Assembly (NCBI RefSeq): GCF_001431705.1
Contig: NZ_LJWX01000002.1
Coordinates: 649,352-713,351, forward strand
From: Ferrovum sp. JA12
GTDB lineage: Bacteria; Pseudomonadota; Gammaproteobacteria; Burkholderiales; Ferrovaceae
Direction: 5' to 3'
DNA length: 64,000 nt
Shown: piece after piece, positions 28,228 through 36,736 of the stretch
Numbering within the stretch: the first letter of the stretch is position 1
Layout: each line of letters starts with the position of its first letter
Notes under the pieces: model-generated
Databases searched by the model: none
The model's input: the letters and a program-made list of their open reading frames with translations, nothing else
What the model was told of the DNA's origin: nothing
Program-made: the position numbers and the translations under genes

Positions 28228-28722
28228 TTACTTTTTCAGCTGATTTAACACCTGAAACGGGTTGGTTTTGTTAGTCTTCTCAGCCCCTGACTCTAGGTGG
28301 TGACATTTTTCAGAATCATGAAGCGTCGTAACAGGTAAAGCCAACAATAACTCTTCTTCCACTAACTGCAGCAAAGATAGAGATTGTGGTGCCACAATAA
28401 CATCAACCCCTGCAATCTCATTTTCCACCTCAGGAAGATATTGCTCATCTTTAACCAATTCAAGTCTCGTTTTAGCGTTGAGTTCAGTGGGTAAGCCCCC
28501 TAAACATCGCTGGCAAATGAGGTCCAAAAAACCCTTCACCTCCACCTCTAAAACAGGAACATTGTTGTCATTCATCAGACCTTTTACTTTATAATCAACA
28601 CTGCCGTGATAGCTGTTAAGATAACCCTTAAGACTAGGTAAATCCTCCGGCACACATTGCCCCTCATGCTCTTCTTGAAGAAGAGCGTAGCGTGTTGGGT
28701 CAAAGGTATAATCAATAAACAT
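28228..28722 (-). CDS. yceD: YceD family (DUF177) 23S rRNA accumulation protein
   Basis: 164 residues with the family core [22 protein letters not shown] and the acidic [26 protein letters not shown]. YceD is needed for normal 23S rRNA levels in several bacteria and is almost always encoded upstream of rpmF, as here. First gene of the long operon. GGAAGG precedes the ATG by six bases, but the promoter -10 lies so close that this site may not be transcribed. Confidence 0.92.
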   Translation of the reverse strand: MFIDYTFDPTRYALLQEEHEGQCVPEDLPSLKGYLNSYHGSVDYKVKGLMNDNNVPVLEVEVKGFLDLICQRCLGGLPTELNAKTRLELVKDEQYLPEVENEIAGVDVIVAPQSLSLLQLVEEELLLALPVTTLHDSEKCHHLESGAEKTNKTNPFQVLNQLKK

Positions 28723-28731
28723 AAGCCTTCC

Positions 28732-28760
28732 ATTTTAACCAAAGAACCTTATATTGTCAA
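28732..28760 (-). promoter_or_regulatory. Sigma70 promoter of the yceD-rpmF-plsX-fab operon
   Basis: On the minus strand a consensus TTGACA (28755-28760), a 17-base spacer and TAAAAT (28732-28737) form a near-perfect promoter. The expected start of transcription (about 28725) is only a few bases from the yceD ATG at 28722. Confidence 0.7.
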
Positions 28761-28798
28761 AGACTTATGCCACTACAAACTAAACAAAACAGGTGACT

Positions 28799-29374
28799 AT
28801 GTCATTAATTTTAGCCTCATCTTCTCCGTACAGAAAACAATTGCTCGAACGTTTACACCTTTCTTTTGAGTGTGTTTCACCTTTTATTGATGAGACACCT
28901 AGTAGTGGTGAGTCAGCCAGAGATCTTGCCCATCGATTGTCCATTGAAAAAGCCAGGGCTGTAGCTCAGCAATTCCCACAGTCAGTGATCATTGGATCCG
29001 ATCAATGTGCTGATTTGGCTGGCCAGCTTATTAATAAACCTGGCAATTATAGTAATGCTGTAAATCAGTTAACGAACGCCAGTGGCAAGGAGATGGTTTT
29101 TTACAGTGGTTTGGCGGTAGTCTGTCTAAGTCAATCGATAGAATTTAGTTCGGTAGTGGAAACCCGCGTCAAATATAAACACCTTACGGACAAAATGATT
29201 CATACCTATCTAGAAAAAGATAAACCCTTTGATTGCGCAGGAAGCGGAAAAATAGAGTCACTCGGTATCGCTTTAGTTGAGTGGGTCAAAAGCGATGACC
29301 CGAGTGCTCTTATCGGACTTCCCCTAATTAAAACTGTAGAGTTTTTGATTCAATGTGGTGTTGAGCTACTTTGA
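28799..29374 (+). CDS. maf: Maf-like nucleoside triphosphate pyrophosphatase
   Basis: 191 residues from the ATG at 28799 (AGGTG upstream; a GTG two codons earlier is open). MSLILASSSPYRKQLLERL, then DETPSSGESARDLAHRLSIEKA, IIGSDQCADL and the C-terminal FDCAGSGKIESLGIALVEW define the Maf family of the YceF branch. Members hydrolyse modified or canonical nucleotides. Divergent from the yceD operon. Confidence 0.93.
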   Translation: MSLILASSSPYRKQLLERLHLSFECVSPFIDETPSSGESARDLAHRLSIEKARAVAQQFPQSVIIGSDQCADLAGQLINKPGNYSNAVNQLTNASGKEMVFYSGLAVVCLSQSIEFSSVVETRVKYKHLTDKMIHTYLEKDKPFDCAGSGKIESLGIALVEWVKSDDPSALIGLPLIKTVEFLIQCGVELL

Positions 29375-29375
29375 C

Positions 29376-29504
29376 TTATTTTTTAACATCAGTAGTGTTC
29401 GTGCTCGTATTTGTATCAGTTTTTTCATCTTCACTACGTTTACCGGTCATGGCAACAAAGACAATAGCGCTAATGAAAACAATGGCTGTGAGTGTTTCTA
29501 ACAT
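29376..29504 (-). CDS. 42-residue single-span membrane peptide, hypothetical
   Basis: A strong GGAGGATAATCATT precedes the ATG at 29504. The peptide starts MLETLTAIVFISAIVFVAMT, one hydrophobic helix with the start codon outside, followed by a short charged tail GKRSEDEKTDTNTSTNTTD. A longer open frame up to 29570 lacks a ribosome site. Function not recognised; possibilities include a regulator of a membrane protein. Coding status rests on the ribosome site and composition only. Confidence 0.55.
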   Translation of the reverse strand: MLETLTAIVFISAIVFVAMTGKRSEDEKTDTNTSTNTTDVKK

Positions 29505-29696
29505 AATGATTATCCTCCAAAAATAGATGCATGATTTTTTTATTGTTTGATTCATTGTTTCACAGTTCACACCCTAATGTAAAAGAAAAAGTTATATAAA
29601 TTAAAAGTATTTCTTATATTAAAGATAATCCCCTATTATGACTAACACAATAGCTTTTGTTCACACCCAATAATATTTATTAACCTATTGAATTTT

Positions 29697-30410
29697 ATGA
29701 ATAATATGCCGACTTTATATCTGATCCCAGTCCCTGTCTCTGAGGATCCACAATTGACCACCTTGCCTCAGGCGACGCTTTTAGTCATGAAAGAGCTCAA
29801 TTATTTTGTTGTGGAAAATGCAAAAGTAGCCAGAAAACATCTGAAGGGGTTAAATCTTGAGAAACCCATATCGTCACTATTGATCTCAGAACTAAGTCAG
29901 GATACTGATGAAAAAGAATTAGAGTTAATGCTCTCACCCCTGAGTCAATCACACTCAATTGGACTAATGTCTGATGCCGGTTGCCCTGCTGTGGCGGATC
30001 CAGGAGCTAAACTCGTGGCCCTCGCTCAGAAAAAAAACATAACCGTGGTGCCTCTCGTTGGGCCCTCCTCTATCATCCTCTCATTGATGGCAAGCGGACT
30101 AAATGGTCAACGCTTCTGTTTCAGTGGTTATTTACCAGTCAAAGAAGATGAGAAAAGACAACAGCTACAATTAATGGAAAAACGCTCAAAACAGCATTCA
30201 GAAACGCAAATATTTATTGAAACTCCTTACCGCAATCAAGTTATGTTTAACACCCTACTATCAGTTCTACATGTTGAGACTTTATTAACGGTTTCTTTTA
30301 ATGTAACGGCGAAGGGACAAACTACTCAAACTAAAACCATCAGGCAGTGGCGCTTAACACCAATGGTATTAGAAAAATCACCAGCTATTTATCTATTTCT
30401 AGCACAATGA
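29697..30410 (+). CDS. RsmI-like SAM-dependent methyltransferase (tetrapyrrole methylase fold)
   Basis: 237 residues from the ATG at 29697; the open frame begins at a TTG three codons earlier. TLYLIPVPVSEDP, the loop VENAKVARKHLKGL, GLMSDAGCPAVADPGAKLV, the SAM-binding VPLVGPSSIILSLMASGLNGQ and FIETPYRNQ match the RsmI-related betaproteobacterial protein usually encoded beside maf. The substrate may be rRNA, but true RsmI is normally a separate protein, so this is uncertain. Confidence 0.85.
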   Translation: MNNMPTLYLIPVPVSEDPQLTTLPQATLLVMKELNYFVVENAKVARKHLKGLNLEKPISSLLISELSQDTDEKELELMLSPLSQSHSIGLMSDAGCPAVADPGAKLVALAQKKNITVVPLVGPSSIILSLMASGLNGQRFCFSGYLPVKEDEKRQQLQLMEKRSKQHSETQIFIETPYRNQVMFNTLLSVLHVETLLTVSFNVTAKGQTTQTKTIRQWRLTPMVLEKSPAIYLFLAQ

Positions 30411-30443
30411 TAAGATAGTAAGGTTACTAATTAGATAAATATT

Positions 30444-33400
30444 ATGTGGATAGTTAGATTAGCATTAAAACGCCCTTATACCTTTGTTGTTCTAGCAATC
30501 CTTATTGTGATTCTAGGTACCACTGCCATTAAAAAAACCCCAACGGATATTTTCCCGAATATCGATATCCCAGTGGTCAGTGTTATTTGGACTTACAGTG
30601 GTTTGCCACCCAAGCAAATGGAAAAATACATTACCACCTTCAGCGAATACTCATTATCAGCTGGGGTCAATGATGTGCGTTCAATAGAATCACAAACCTT
30701 AAATGGAGTGAATTCTATTAAAATTTTCTTTCAGCCAAATGTCAAAATTGCAGAGGCTGTGGCTCAGGTGGTCTCAATTTCGCAAACCATCATCAGACGC
30801 ATGCCCCAAGGCACGGTCCCTCCCTTGATTTTGCGTTATGAAGCCTCAAGTGTCCCCGTGTTGCAACTTGCTCTCTCCAGTAACAAGTTAAATGAATCGC
30901 AACTCTATGATTTTGGTATTTATAGAGTACGTACCGCTATCGCTCCGGTGAAGGGTACACGCTTACCCTTGCCCTATGGGGGAAAACCTAGACAAATCCA
31001 AGTTGATCTTGACCCTGCAGCAATGATGGCTAAGGGTATTACAGCCAATGATGTTAACAATACTCTTAACAATCAGAACTTAAGTCTGCCTACCGGTGAT
31101 GCTAAAATTGGCGCTACCGATTATGTGGTGGCCATGAACATGAATCCCACCAATATTGAGTCCATGAATAACTTGCCTATTAAGAAGGTGAATGGCAACT
31201 GGATCTACATTCGTGATGTAGCTCATGTTAGAGATGGCTTTGGGGTGCAAACCAACATTGTTCGCTCTAACGGAGAACGAGGAGCATTGTTAACCATTCT
31301 TAAAACTGGACAAGCCTCAACCCTCGATGTGGTCAACGGTATTAAGGAGCTCATTCCTGGTCTAAAAAAACAATACCCCGATATTCATATTGAAGAATTA
31401 TTTGATCAATCGATATTTGTCAAAGCGGCTATTAAAAGTGTTTTAGTGGAAGGTCTAACCGCCGCCTTATTAACCGCTGGCATGATCCTACTGTTCTTAG
31501 GGAGTTTACGTAGTACTTTTATTGTAGTGGTCTCCATTCCTTTATCGATTTTTACGTCTCTGATTATTCTTTATTTAACTGGTGAAACGTTAAATATTAT
31601 GACCCTTGGCGGCTTGGCTTTGGCAGTGGGGATTTTAGTGGATGATGCCACTGTAGAAATAGAAAACATTCATCGTAACGCGGAATTAGGCTTATCCGTT
31701 GAGGACACCATTTTACTCGGCGCCTCTCAGATATTTGTTCCCACACTGGTATCAACACTGTCTATTTGTGTGGTGTTTGTCTCAGTGGTATTCTTAAATG
31801 GCCCAGCCAAATACCTTTTTACTCCATTGGCACTGGCTGTGGTGTATGCCATGTTAGCCTCTTGGGTATTATCCAGAACACTGGTACCGGTGATGGTCAA
31901 ATATTTACTACCCAACGAGTTGGGTGGCCCCCATGACTCCCCTATTCATCAAGCTTTTGAACGGTATTTTGAAAAACTAAGAAATCATTATATTCAATTT
32001 CTAAAGTTATGTTTGCACCACAAGAAAAACGTCTTAGTAACCAGCGCCTTTATCGTTGTCGCCACCCTCATTGTATTACCTTTTATCGGTCGCGATTTTT
32101 TTCCTGTGGTCGATGCTGGGCAAATACGTATCCATGTTAATGCCCCTGCGGGTCTTCGACTTGAGGAAACCGAACGAGTCTATGCTAACGTGGAGAAAAC
32201 AATCAAAGAGTCCATCTCTGCAGCAGATTTAAACCTCATCTTAGATAATATAGGGATACCTCAGTCTGTTAATCTGGCCTTTACCGATACCCCGACCATC
32301 AGTTCAAATGATGGCGAGATTTTAATTTCCTTAAAACCAGATCATCAAACAACGACGCCTGATTACGTGAGGGAATTAAGGCGAATTTTACCGGCCGCGT
32401 TCCCCGGTGTTACCTTTTTCTTTCAGCCTGCTGATATCGTAAGCCAAATTCTCAACTTTGGTGTACCCGCCCCAATTGACTTACAAATAGCAGGATTCAA
32501 CCCCAGCATCCCTGCCATCGCTGACCAATTACAACAAAAAATTGCCAAGATCCCGGGTGCTGCCGATGTTCATCGTTTCCAAGTTCGCAATGCCCCACAA
32601 ATTAATGTGGTGGTTGACCGAAACAGAGCAGCAGATTTAGGCTTGACAGAGCGTGATGTGGCCAACAATGTATTAATTGGCTTGAGCTCAAGCTCCACCA
32701 TTACTTATAATCTCTGGCCTGACCCTAAATCTGGGGTGGGCTATCCCATTGCTGTACAAACACCGCAAGCCAAGATTGCCAATCTTAATCAGTTAATGAG
32801 TATTAATTTACCGGGAGTGGGTAACAGCAGTTATGAGCCACTCTCCAATGTAGCCAGCTTTAACCGAAGCGAATCACCACTGGTCATTAGTCATTATGAT
32901 ATTCAACCCGTATTTGATATTTACGCTAATGTAGAAGATCAGGATCTGGGGTCGGTGTCCACAAAAATCACTGCTATTATCAATCAAACGATTCCCACCC
33001 TCCCTCCTGGAACGAGACTTGTTATGAGAGGACAGGTTGATAGCATGAACCAAGCCTATATCAGGTTGGGTATTGGTATTATCGTCGCAGCCATGGTGGT
33101 GTACTTTTTAATGGTCGTGAATTTTCAGTCATGGATGGACCCATTCATCATTATCACTGCTCTGCCAGGGGCTATTTGTGGGGTTATTTGGATACTCTTC
33201 ACTACTAATACTTCTTTTAGTGTTCCAGCATTAATGGGAGCCATTATGAGTTTAGGAGTGGCCACTGCTAATAGTATTTTAGTGGTGACTTTTGCTAACG
33301 ATCGGTTACGTACTGGAATTACTCCTCTAGAAGCCGCCATTGAAGCTGGCTTTACTCGTCTGCGCCCTGTTTTAATGACCGCCTCGGCCATGTTAATTGG

Positions 33401-33599
33401 CATGATACCCATGGCGTTAGGGCTTGGCGAAGGAGGAGAACAAAACGCCCCACTTGGTAGGGCGGTGATTGGCGGCTTACTGATCGCGACTCTCTCTACA
33501 TTGGTGTTTGTTCCAGTGGTTTTCACTTGGATTAAATCTACCATGATCAAACGTGGTTATCAGTTTAATAATGCCACGATGCATCATGAAGTTATTTAA
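30444..33599 (+). CDS. RND efflux transporter permease subunit
   Basis: 1051 residues with twelve membrane helices in two halves: helix 1 near 10-30, helices 2-6 near 330-480, helix 7 near 525 and helices 8-12 near 870-1030. Helix 4 has GGLALAVGILVDDATVEIEN with the paired aspartates of the proton relay. In helix 10, where AcrB has Lys940 (SAKNAIL), this protein reads GVATANSILVV, so the lysine is replaced. It is followed 14 bases later by its adaptor gene; no outer membrane factor is adjacent. Substrate unknown. Confidence 0.92.
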   Translation: MWIVRLALKRPYTFVVLAILIVILGTTAIKKTPTDIFPNIDIPVVSVIWTYSGLPPKQMEKYITTFSEYSLSAGVNDVRSIESQTLNGVNSIKIFFQPNVKIAEAVAQVVSISQTIIRRMPQGTVPPLILRYEASSVPVLQLALSSNKLNESQLYDFGIYRVRTAIAPVKGTRLPLPYGGKPRQIQVDLDPAAMMAKGITANDVNNTLNNQNLSLPTGDAKIGATDYVVAMNMNPTNIESMNNLPIKKVNGNWIYIRDVAHVRDGFGVQTNIVRSNGERGALLTILKTGQASTLDVVNGIKELIPGLKKQYPDIHIEELFDQSIFVKAAIKSVLVEGLTAALLTAGMILLFLGSLRSTFIVVVSIPLSIFTSLIILYLTGETLNIMTLGGLALAVGILVDDATVEIENIHRNAELGLSVEDTILLGASQIFVPTLVSTLSICVVFVSVVFLNGPAKYLFTPLALAVVYAMLASWVLSRTLVPVMVKYLLPNELGGPHDSPIHQAFERYFEKLRNHYIQFLKLCLHHKKNVLVTSAFIVVATLIVLPFIGRDFFPVVDAGQIRIHVNAPAGLRLEETERVYANVEKTIKESISAADLNLILDNIGIPQSVNLAFTDTPTISSNDGEILISLKPDHQTTTPDYVRELRRILPAAFPGVTFFFQPADIVSQILNFGVPAPIDLQIAGFNPSIPAIADQLQQKIAKIPGAADVHRFQVRNAPQINVVVDRNRAADLGLTERDVANNVLIGLSSSSTITYNLWPDPKSGVGYPIAVQTPQAKIANLNQLMSINLPGVGNSSYEPLSNVASFNRSESPLVISHYDIQPVFDIYANVEDQDLGSVSTKITAIINQTIPTLPPGTRLVMRGQVDSMNQAYIRLGIGIIVAAMVVYFLMVVNFQSWMDPFIIITALPGAICGVIWILFTTNTSFSVPALMGAIMSLGVATANSILVVTFANDRLRTGITPLEAAIEAGFTRLRPVLMTASAMLIGMIPMALGLGEGGEQNAPLGRAVIGGLLIATLSTLVFVPVVFTWIKSTMIKRGYQFNNATMHHEVI

Positions 33600-33613
33600 G
33601 GATATAGGTTTTT

Positions 33614-34780
33614 ATGATTAATCATTTCATCGCTCGCTTATTCAAACGTTTATTTAAAGCAAGTCAACCGATTTTAGTAGTTGCGATGGTGTTTTTGCTA
33701 TTAATAGTGATAGCGCTTATTAATCGTTTTGGCCTTTTTCACAGTAAACCCCGAGCCAAAGTGATGGCTGCAGCCTCTGTGTTAGTGGCTCCTGCTAAGG
33801 ATGAAAAACCTGACCAAGAAATTGTTTTGCCTGGCACACTGCAACCCTTCAGAGAAACCAATATTTATGCACAGGCCACAGGCTATGTAACCAATTGGTT
33901 AGTCGATATTGGTGCCAAGGTAAAAGAAGGTGATTTACTAGCTGTGGTGGACAGTCCTGATGTAGACCAGCAATTGGCTCATGCTAAAGCTATCCTAGCG
34001 CAAGCTAAAGCCAATTACCAGATTGCTAACACAACTTATACTCGTTACGCTCAATTATTAGACAAACAATATGTCTCAAAACAATTAGTGGATGAACAGT
34101 TAGCCACTAAACTTGCTCGGGAAGCTGAGGTGAGTGCAGATCAAGCGGACGTTAATCGCCTACAAAAACTTCAAGCCTTTGAACAAATACGTGCCCCCTT
34201 CAGTGGTTTGATTACCTTTAGAAATGTAGAAAAAGGACAATTGGTCTCCCCTAGTATGACTGGCAATAACGGCGAGCTATTTAAAATTTCAGCCACAGAT
34301 ACTTTACGTTTATTTGTTACGGTAGCGCAAAAACAAGCCGCTTTCATTCATGATGGCGCCCAAGTGAGCATTACTTTGCCTGAGGCTATGGGTAAACATG
34401 TTATGGGTAATATTGTACGCAATGCAGGGGCCCTTGATGAATCATCCAAAACACTATTAACCGAAATACAAGTACCTAATATTAATCACCAACTACCAAC
34501 TGGTGGCTATGCAGAAGCCCATATACCAGTCCATATTAATTACCCTGCCTTAATAGTGAGTTCCAGCTCACTCATTGCCAATGCCGCGGGTCAACAATTG
34601 GCTATTGTGGATCAAACGCATCATGTTCATTTAGTAAAAGTGACCGTTGGCGATGACTTTGGTACCGAACTTGAAATTACTTCTGGTTTAAATCGGGGGG
34701 ATCTTGTGGTATTGAATCCTTCTGATTCCATTTATGAAGGGGCTTTGGTGGTGCCGGTAGTGGCTAAAGGCTCGCACTAA
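33614..34780 (+). CDS. RND efflux periplasmic adaptor (membrane fusion protein)
   Basis: 388 residues. One membrane segment near residues 20-40 (PILVVAMVFLLLIVIALINRF), then EIVLPGTLQPFRETNIYAQATGYV, a lipoyl domain (GAKVKEGDLLAVVDSPDV), a coiled-coil hairpin, IRAPFSGLITFRNVEKGQLV and the beta-barrel. AAGGA precedes its ATG. It pairs with the RND permease and ends by overlapping the convergent HAD gene by 17 bases. Confidence 0.93.
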   Translation: MINHFIARLFKRLFKASQPILVVAMVFLLLIVIALINRFGLFHSKPRAKVMAAASVLVAPAKDEKPDQEIVLPGTLQPFRETNIYAQATGYVTNWLVDIGAKVKEGDLLAVVDSPDVDQQLAHAKAILAQAKANYQIANTTYTRYAQLLDKQYVSKQLVDEQLATKLAREAEVSADQADVNRLQKLQAFEQIRAPFSGLITFRNVEKGQLVSPSMTGNNGELFKISATDTLRLFVTVAQKQAAFIHDGAQVSITLPEAMGKHVMGNIVRNAGALDESSKTLLTEIQVPNINHQLPTGGYAEAHIPVHINYPALIVSSSSLIANAAGQQLAIVDQTHHVHLVKVTVGDDFGTELEITSGLNRGDLVVLNPSDSIYEGALVVPVVAKGSH

Positions 34781-35420
34781 ACCAATGATTGAGCTCAATC
34801 AAGGATTGAGCCATAAAAATATGAGGTTCTTTCTTTAATAAGTTTACTGAATGGGCGCCATAGGATACGGCGATAGCATGGGCTTTTGCATAGTGAGCCA
34901 TTTGTAAATCATGGGTGGTATCACCCACCATTAGAGTTTCATGGGGGTAGACTCCTGCCCTGTCCATTAAATATTCCAACATTTCAGGATGGGGCTTAGC
35001 CCTTGACTCATCGGCACAGCGGGTGAAAGAAAAAACCCCTTCAAGTTGATTGTTTAGTAGAGATCGATCTAGTCCTTGTCGGGGTTTACCTGTTGCAACA
35101 GCTAAAATCTTATGACGTTGATTTAACAGATCTAGCAATTCTCTGGCACCAGAAAACAATGATAATTGGGGTTCACTGGGGAGATAGTATGATCGAAATA
35201 CCTCAATAAATTCAGGAACCTGTGAAGATTTTAGGGTAGGAACCACATATCGGATGGATTCTATTAAGCCTAAACCAATAACAAATTTAGCTCTCTCGCT
35301 GTCCGGGATGGGTAATTGAAGGGAGTGACAGGTTCTCTGGATACAGTTGGCAATATGTAATGTAGAATCTAGTAGCGTTCCATCCCAATCAAAAACTACT
35401 AATTTAATTGTTGTCATCAT
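34764..35420 (-). CDS. HAD-superfamily phosphatase, phosphoglycolate-phosphatase-like
   Basis: 218 residues. Motif I is VVFDWDGTLLDS (DxDGT), motif II VATGKPRQGL, and motif IV VGDTTHDLQMA. The cap domain type is that of Gph-like IA phosphatases. It overlaps rluC by four bases (ATGA), the conserved rne-rluC-HAD neighbourhood of betaproteobacteria. The physiological substrate is not certain. Confidence 0.88.
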   Translation of the reverse strand: MMTTIKLVVFDWDGTLLDSTLHIANCIQRTCHSLQLPIPDSERAKFVIGLGLIESIRYVVPTLKSSQVPEFIEVFRSYYLPSEPQLSLFSGARELLDLLNQRHKILAVATGKPRQGLDRSLLNNQLEGVFSFTRCADESRAKPHPEMLEYLMDRAGVYPHETLMVGDTTHDLQMAHYAKAHAIAVSYGAHSVNLLKKEPHIFMAQSLIELNHWFSASL

Positions 35421-36367
35421 CTTGCTACATTAAGTTGATTAATAAAACGTTGTAAATCCTCAGCCAAGGGCGCCTCAAAAAATACTTTTTCATGAGTAAT
35501 TGGATGAATAAAAGACAGGGAGGTGGCGTGTAAAAATAAACGTTTTAACTGCCATTTCTGCTGTAATTCTCTGTTCCATTTAAACTCCCCGTATTTATCA
35601 TCACCCGCCAAGGGATGGCCAATGTGGGATAAATGTACCCTGATTTGATGAGTTCTTCCAGTGATCAAGTTCACCTTTAAAAAACTACCTTCACTAAAGT
35701 GCTCTAAGGTTTGTATCTTAGTTACCGCCTCTTGCCCCTCAGGGTTAACTCTCACTTGCCTCTCACCATGGGTATTTTCAGACTTCAAAAGAGATAAACG
35801 GATGGTTTGTTGGGGTTGAGTAACTCCCTTAACAAAGGTCAAATAGTGTTTTGTCATCATTCCGTGACGGATTAACTCATGAGCACCTGTTAAAAATGAT
35901 CTTTTTTTAGCTAAAATGATGACCCCTGAAGTATCACGATCAAGACGATGAACTAATTCTAAAAACTTTTGATCAGGGCGCTGTAATCTTAATTGCTCTA
36001 TTAATCCCAGGCTAATTCCACTGCCACCATGAACGGCCAAGCCGGAAGGTTTATTAATAACCAAAGCATAGTCATCCTCATATATTACTGATAATTTAGA
36101 CAAACTATCCTTTTTAATATGATGATTTGTAACAATATTTTTTATAATTTTTACAGGAGGGATACGGATTTTATCGTTTATTTGTAAGCGATAAGTTTGA
36201 TCGATTCGTCCTGAATTTACCCGTACCTCTCCACTACGAATAATTCGATAGATATGACTCTTAGGAACACCTTTTAGGTGACTGATCAAAAAATTATCAA
36301 TTCTTTGATTGGCCACCGTTTCGTCGGCGGTAAAAAGTTCAACTGAATTTTTGCTTAAGGCGTGCAT
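35417..36367 (-). CDS. rluC: 23S rRNA pseudouridine synthase, RluC type
   Basis: 316 residues. An S4 RNA-binding domain lies near 20-70 (QRIDNFLISHLKGVPKSHIYRIIRSGEVRVN). The RluA-family catalytic aspartate is in ELVHRLDRDTSGVIILAKKR, and LITGRTHQIRVHLSHIGHPLAGD follows. RluC modifies 23S rRNA positions 955, 2504 and 2580 in E. coli. Divergent from rne, as in related genomes. Confidence 0.93.
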   Translation of the reverse strand: MHALSKNSVELFTADETVANQRIDNFLISHLKGVPKSHIYRIIRSGEVRVNSGRIDQTYRLQINDKIRIPPVKIIKNIVTNHHIKKDSLSKLSVIYEDDYALVINKPSGLAVHGGSGISLGLIEQLRLQRPDQKFLELVHRLDRDTSGVIILAKKRSFLTGAHELIRHGMMTKHYLTFVKGVTQPQQTIRLSLLKSENTHGERQVRVNPEGQEAVTKIQTLEHFSEGSFLKVNLITGRTHQIRVHLSHIGHPLAGDDKYGEFKWNRELQQKWQLKRLFLHATSLSFIHPITHEKVFFEAPLAEDLQRFINQLNVAR

Positions 36368-36736
36368 TTAACTTATAATACAACTTATTGTTATCAAACA
36401 GTCTTATGAAGATAGTTTGATAACTAAATAAAAAAGATGGAAAATATAAATAAACAATGATGTATGTATGACATTATCATTGCTAAGTCATTTGATATCA
36501 AATAATTTATTTTTTAAGGTTAATCTCACTCACCCATAAGTAGTGATTGATTTGTTTAGCGTGCAAGTAATACAGAGAATTTATAGTCCTTCGGTTGTTC
36601 GAAGGATCGGCAAAAAAGACAACAACTTATGACATCACCTTACTATTACATGATGAAGGGATTTACGAGCTAACCACACTACTCTATATTGGTTGATTAG
36701 GTTTTGTCCTCCCTGGCCTTGCGCGCGGGAGTTAGT
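36368..36736 (+). other. rluC-rne divergent intergenic region with long rne leader
   Basis: 369 bases without a gene. It is AT-rich toward rluC. A hairpin TCCTTCG / CGAAGGA (36587-36606) lies in the presumed rne leader. In E. coli the rne leader carries hairpins that RNase E binds to control its own message; a similar role here is inference. I saw no unambiguous promoter pair. Confidence 0.4.
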
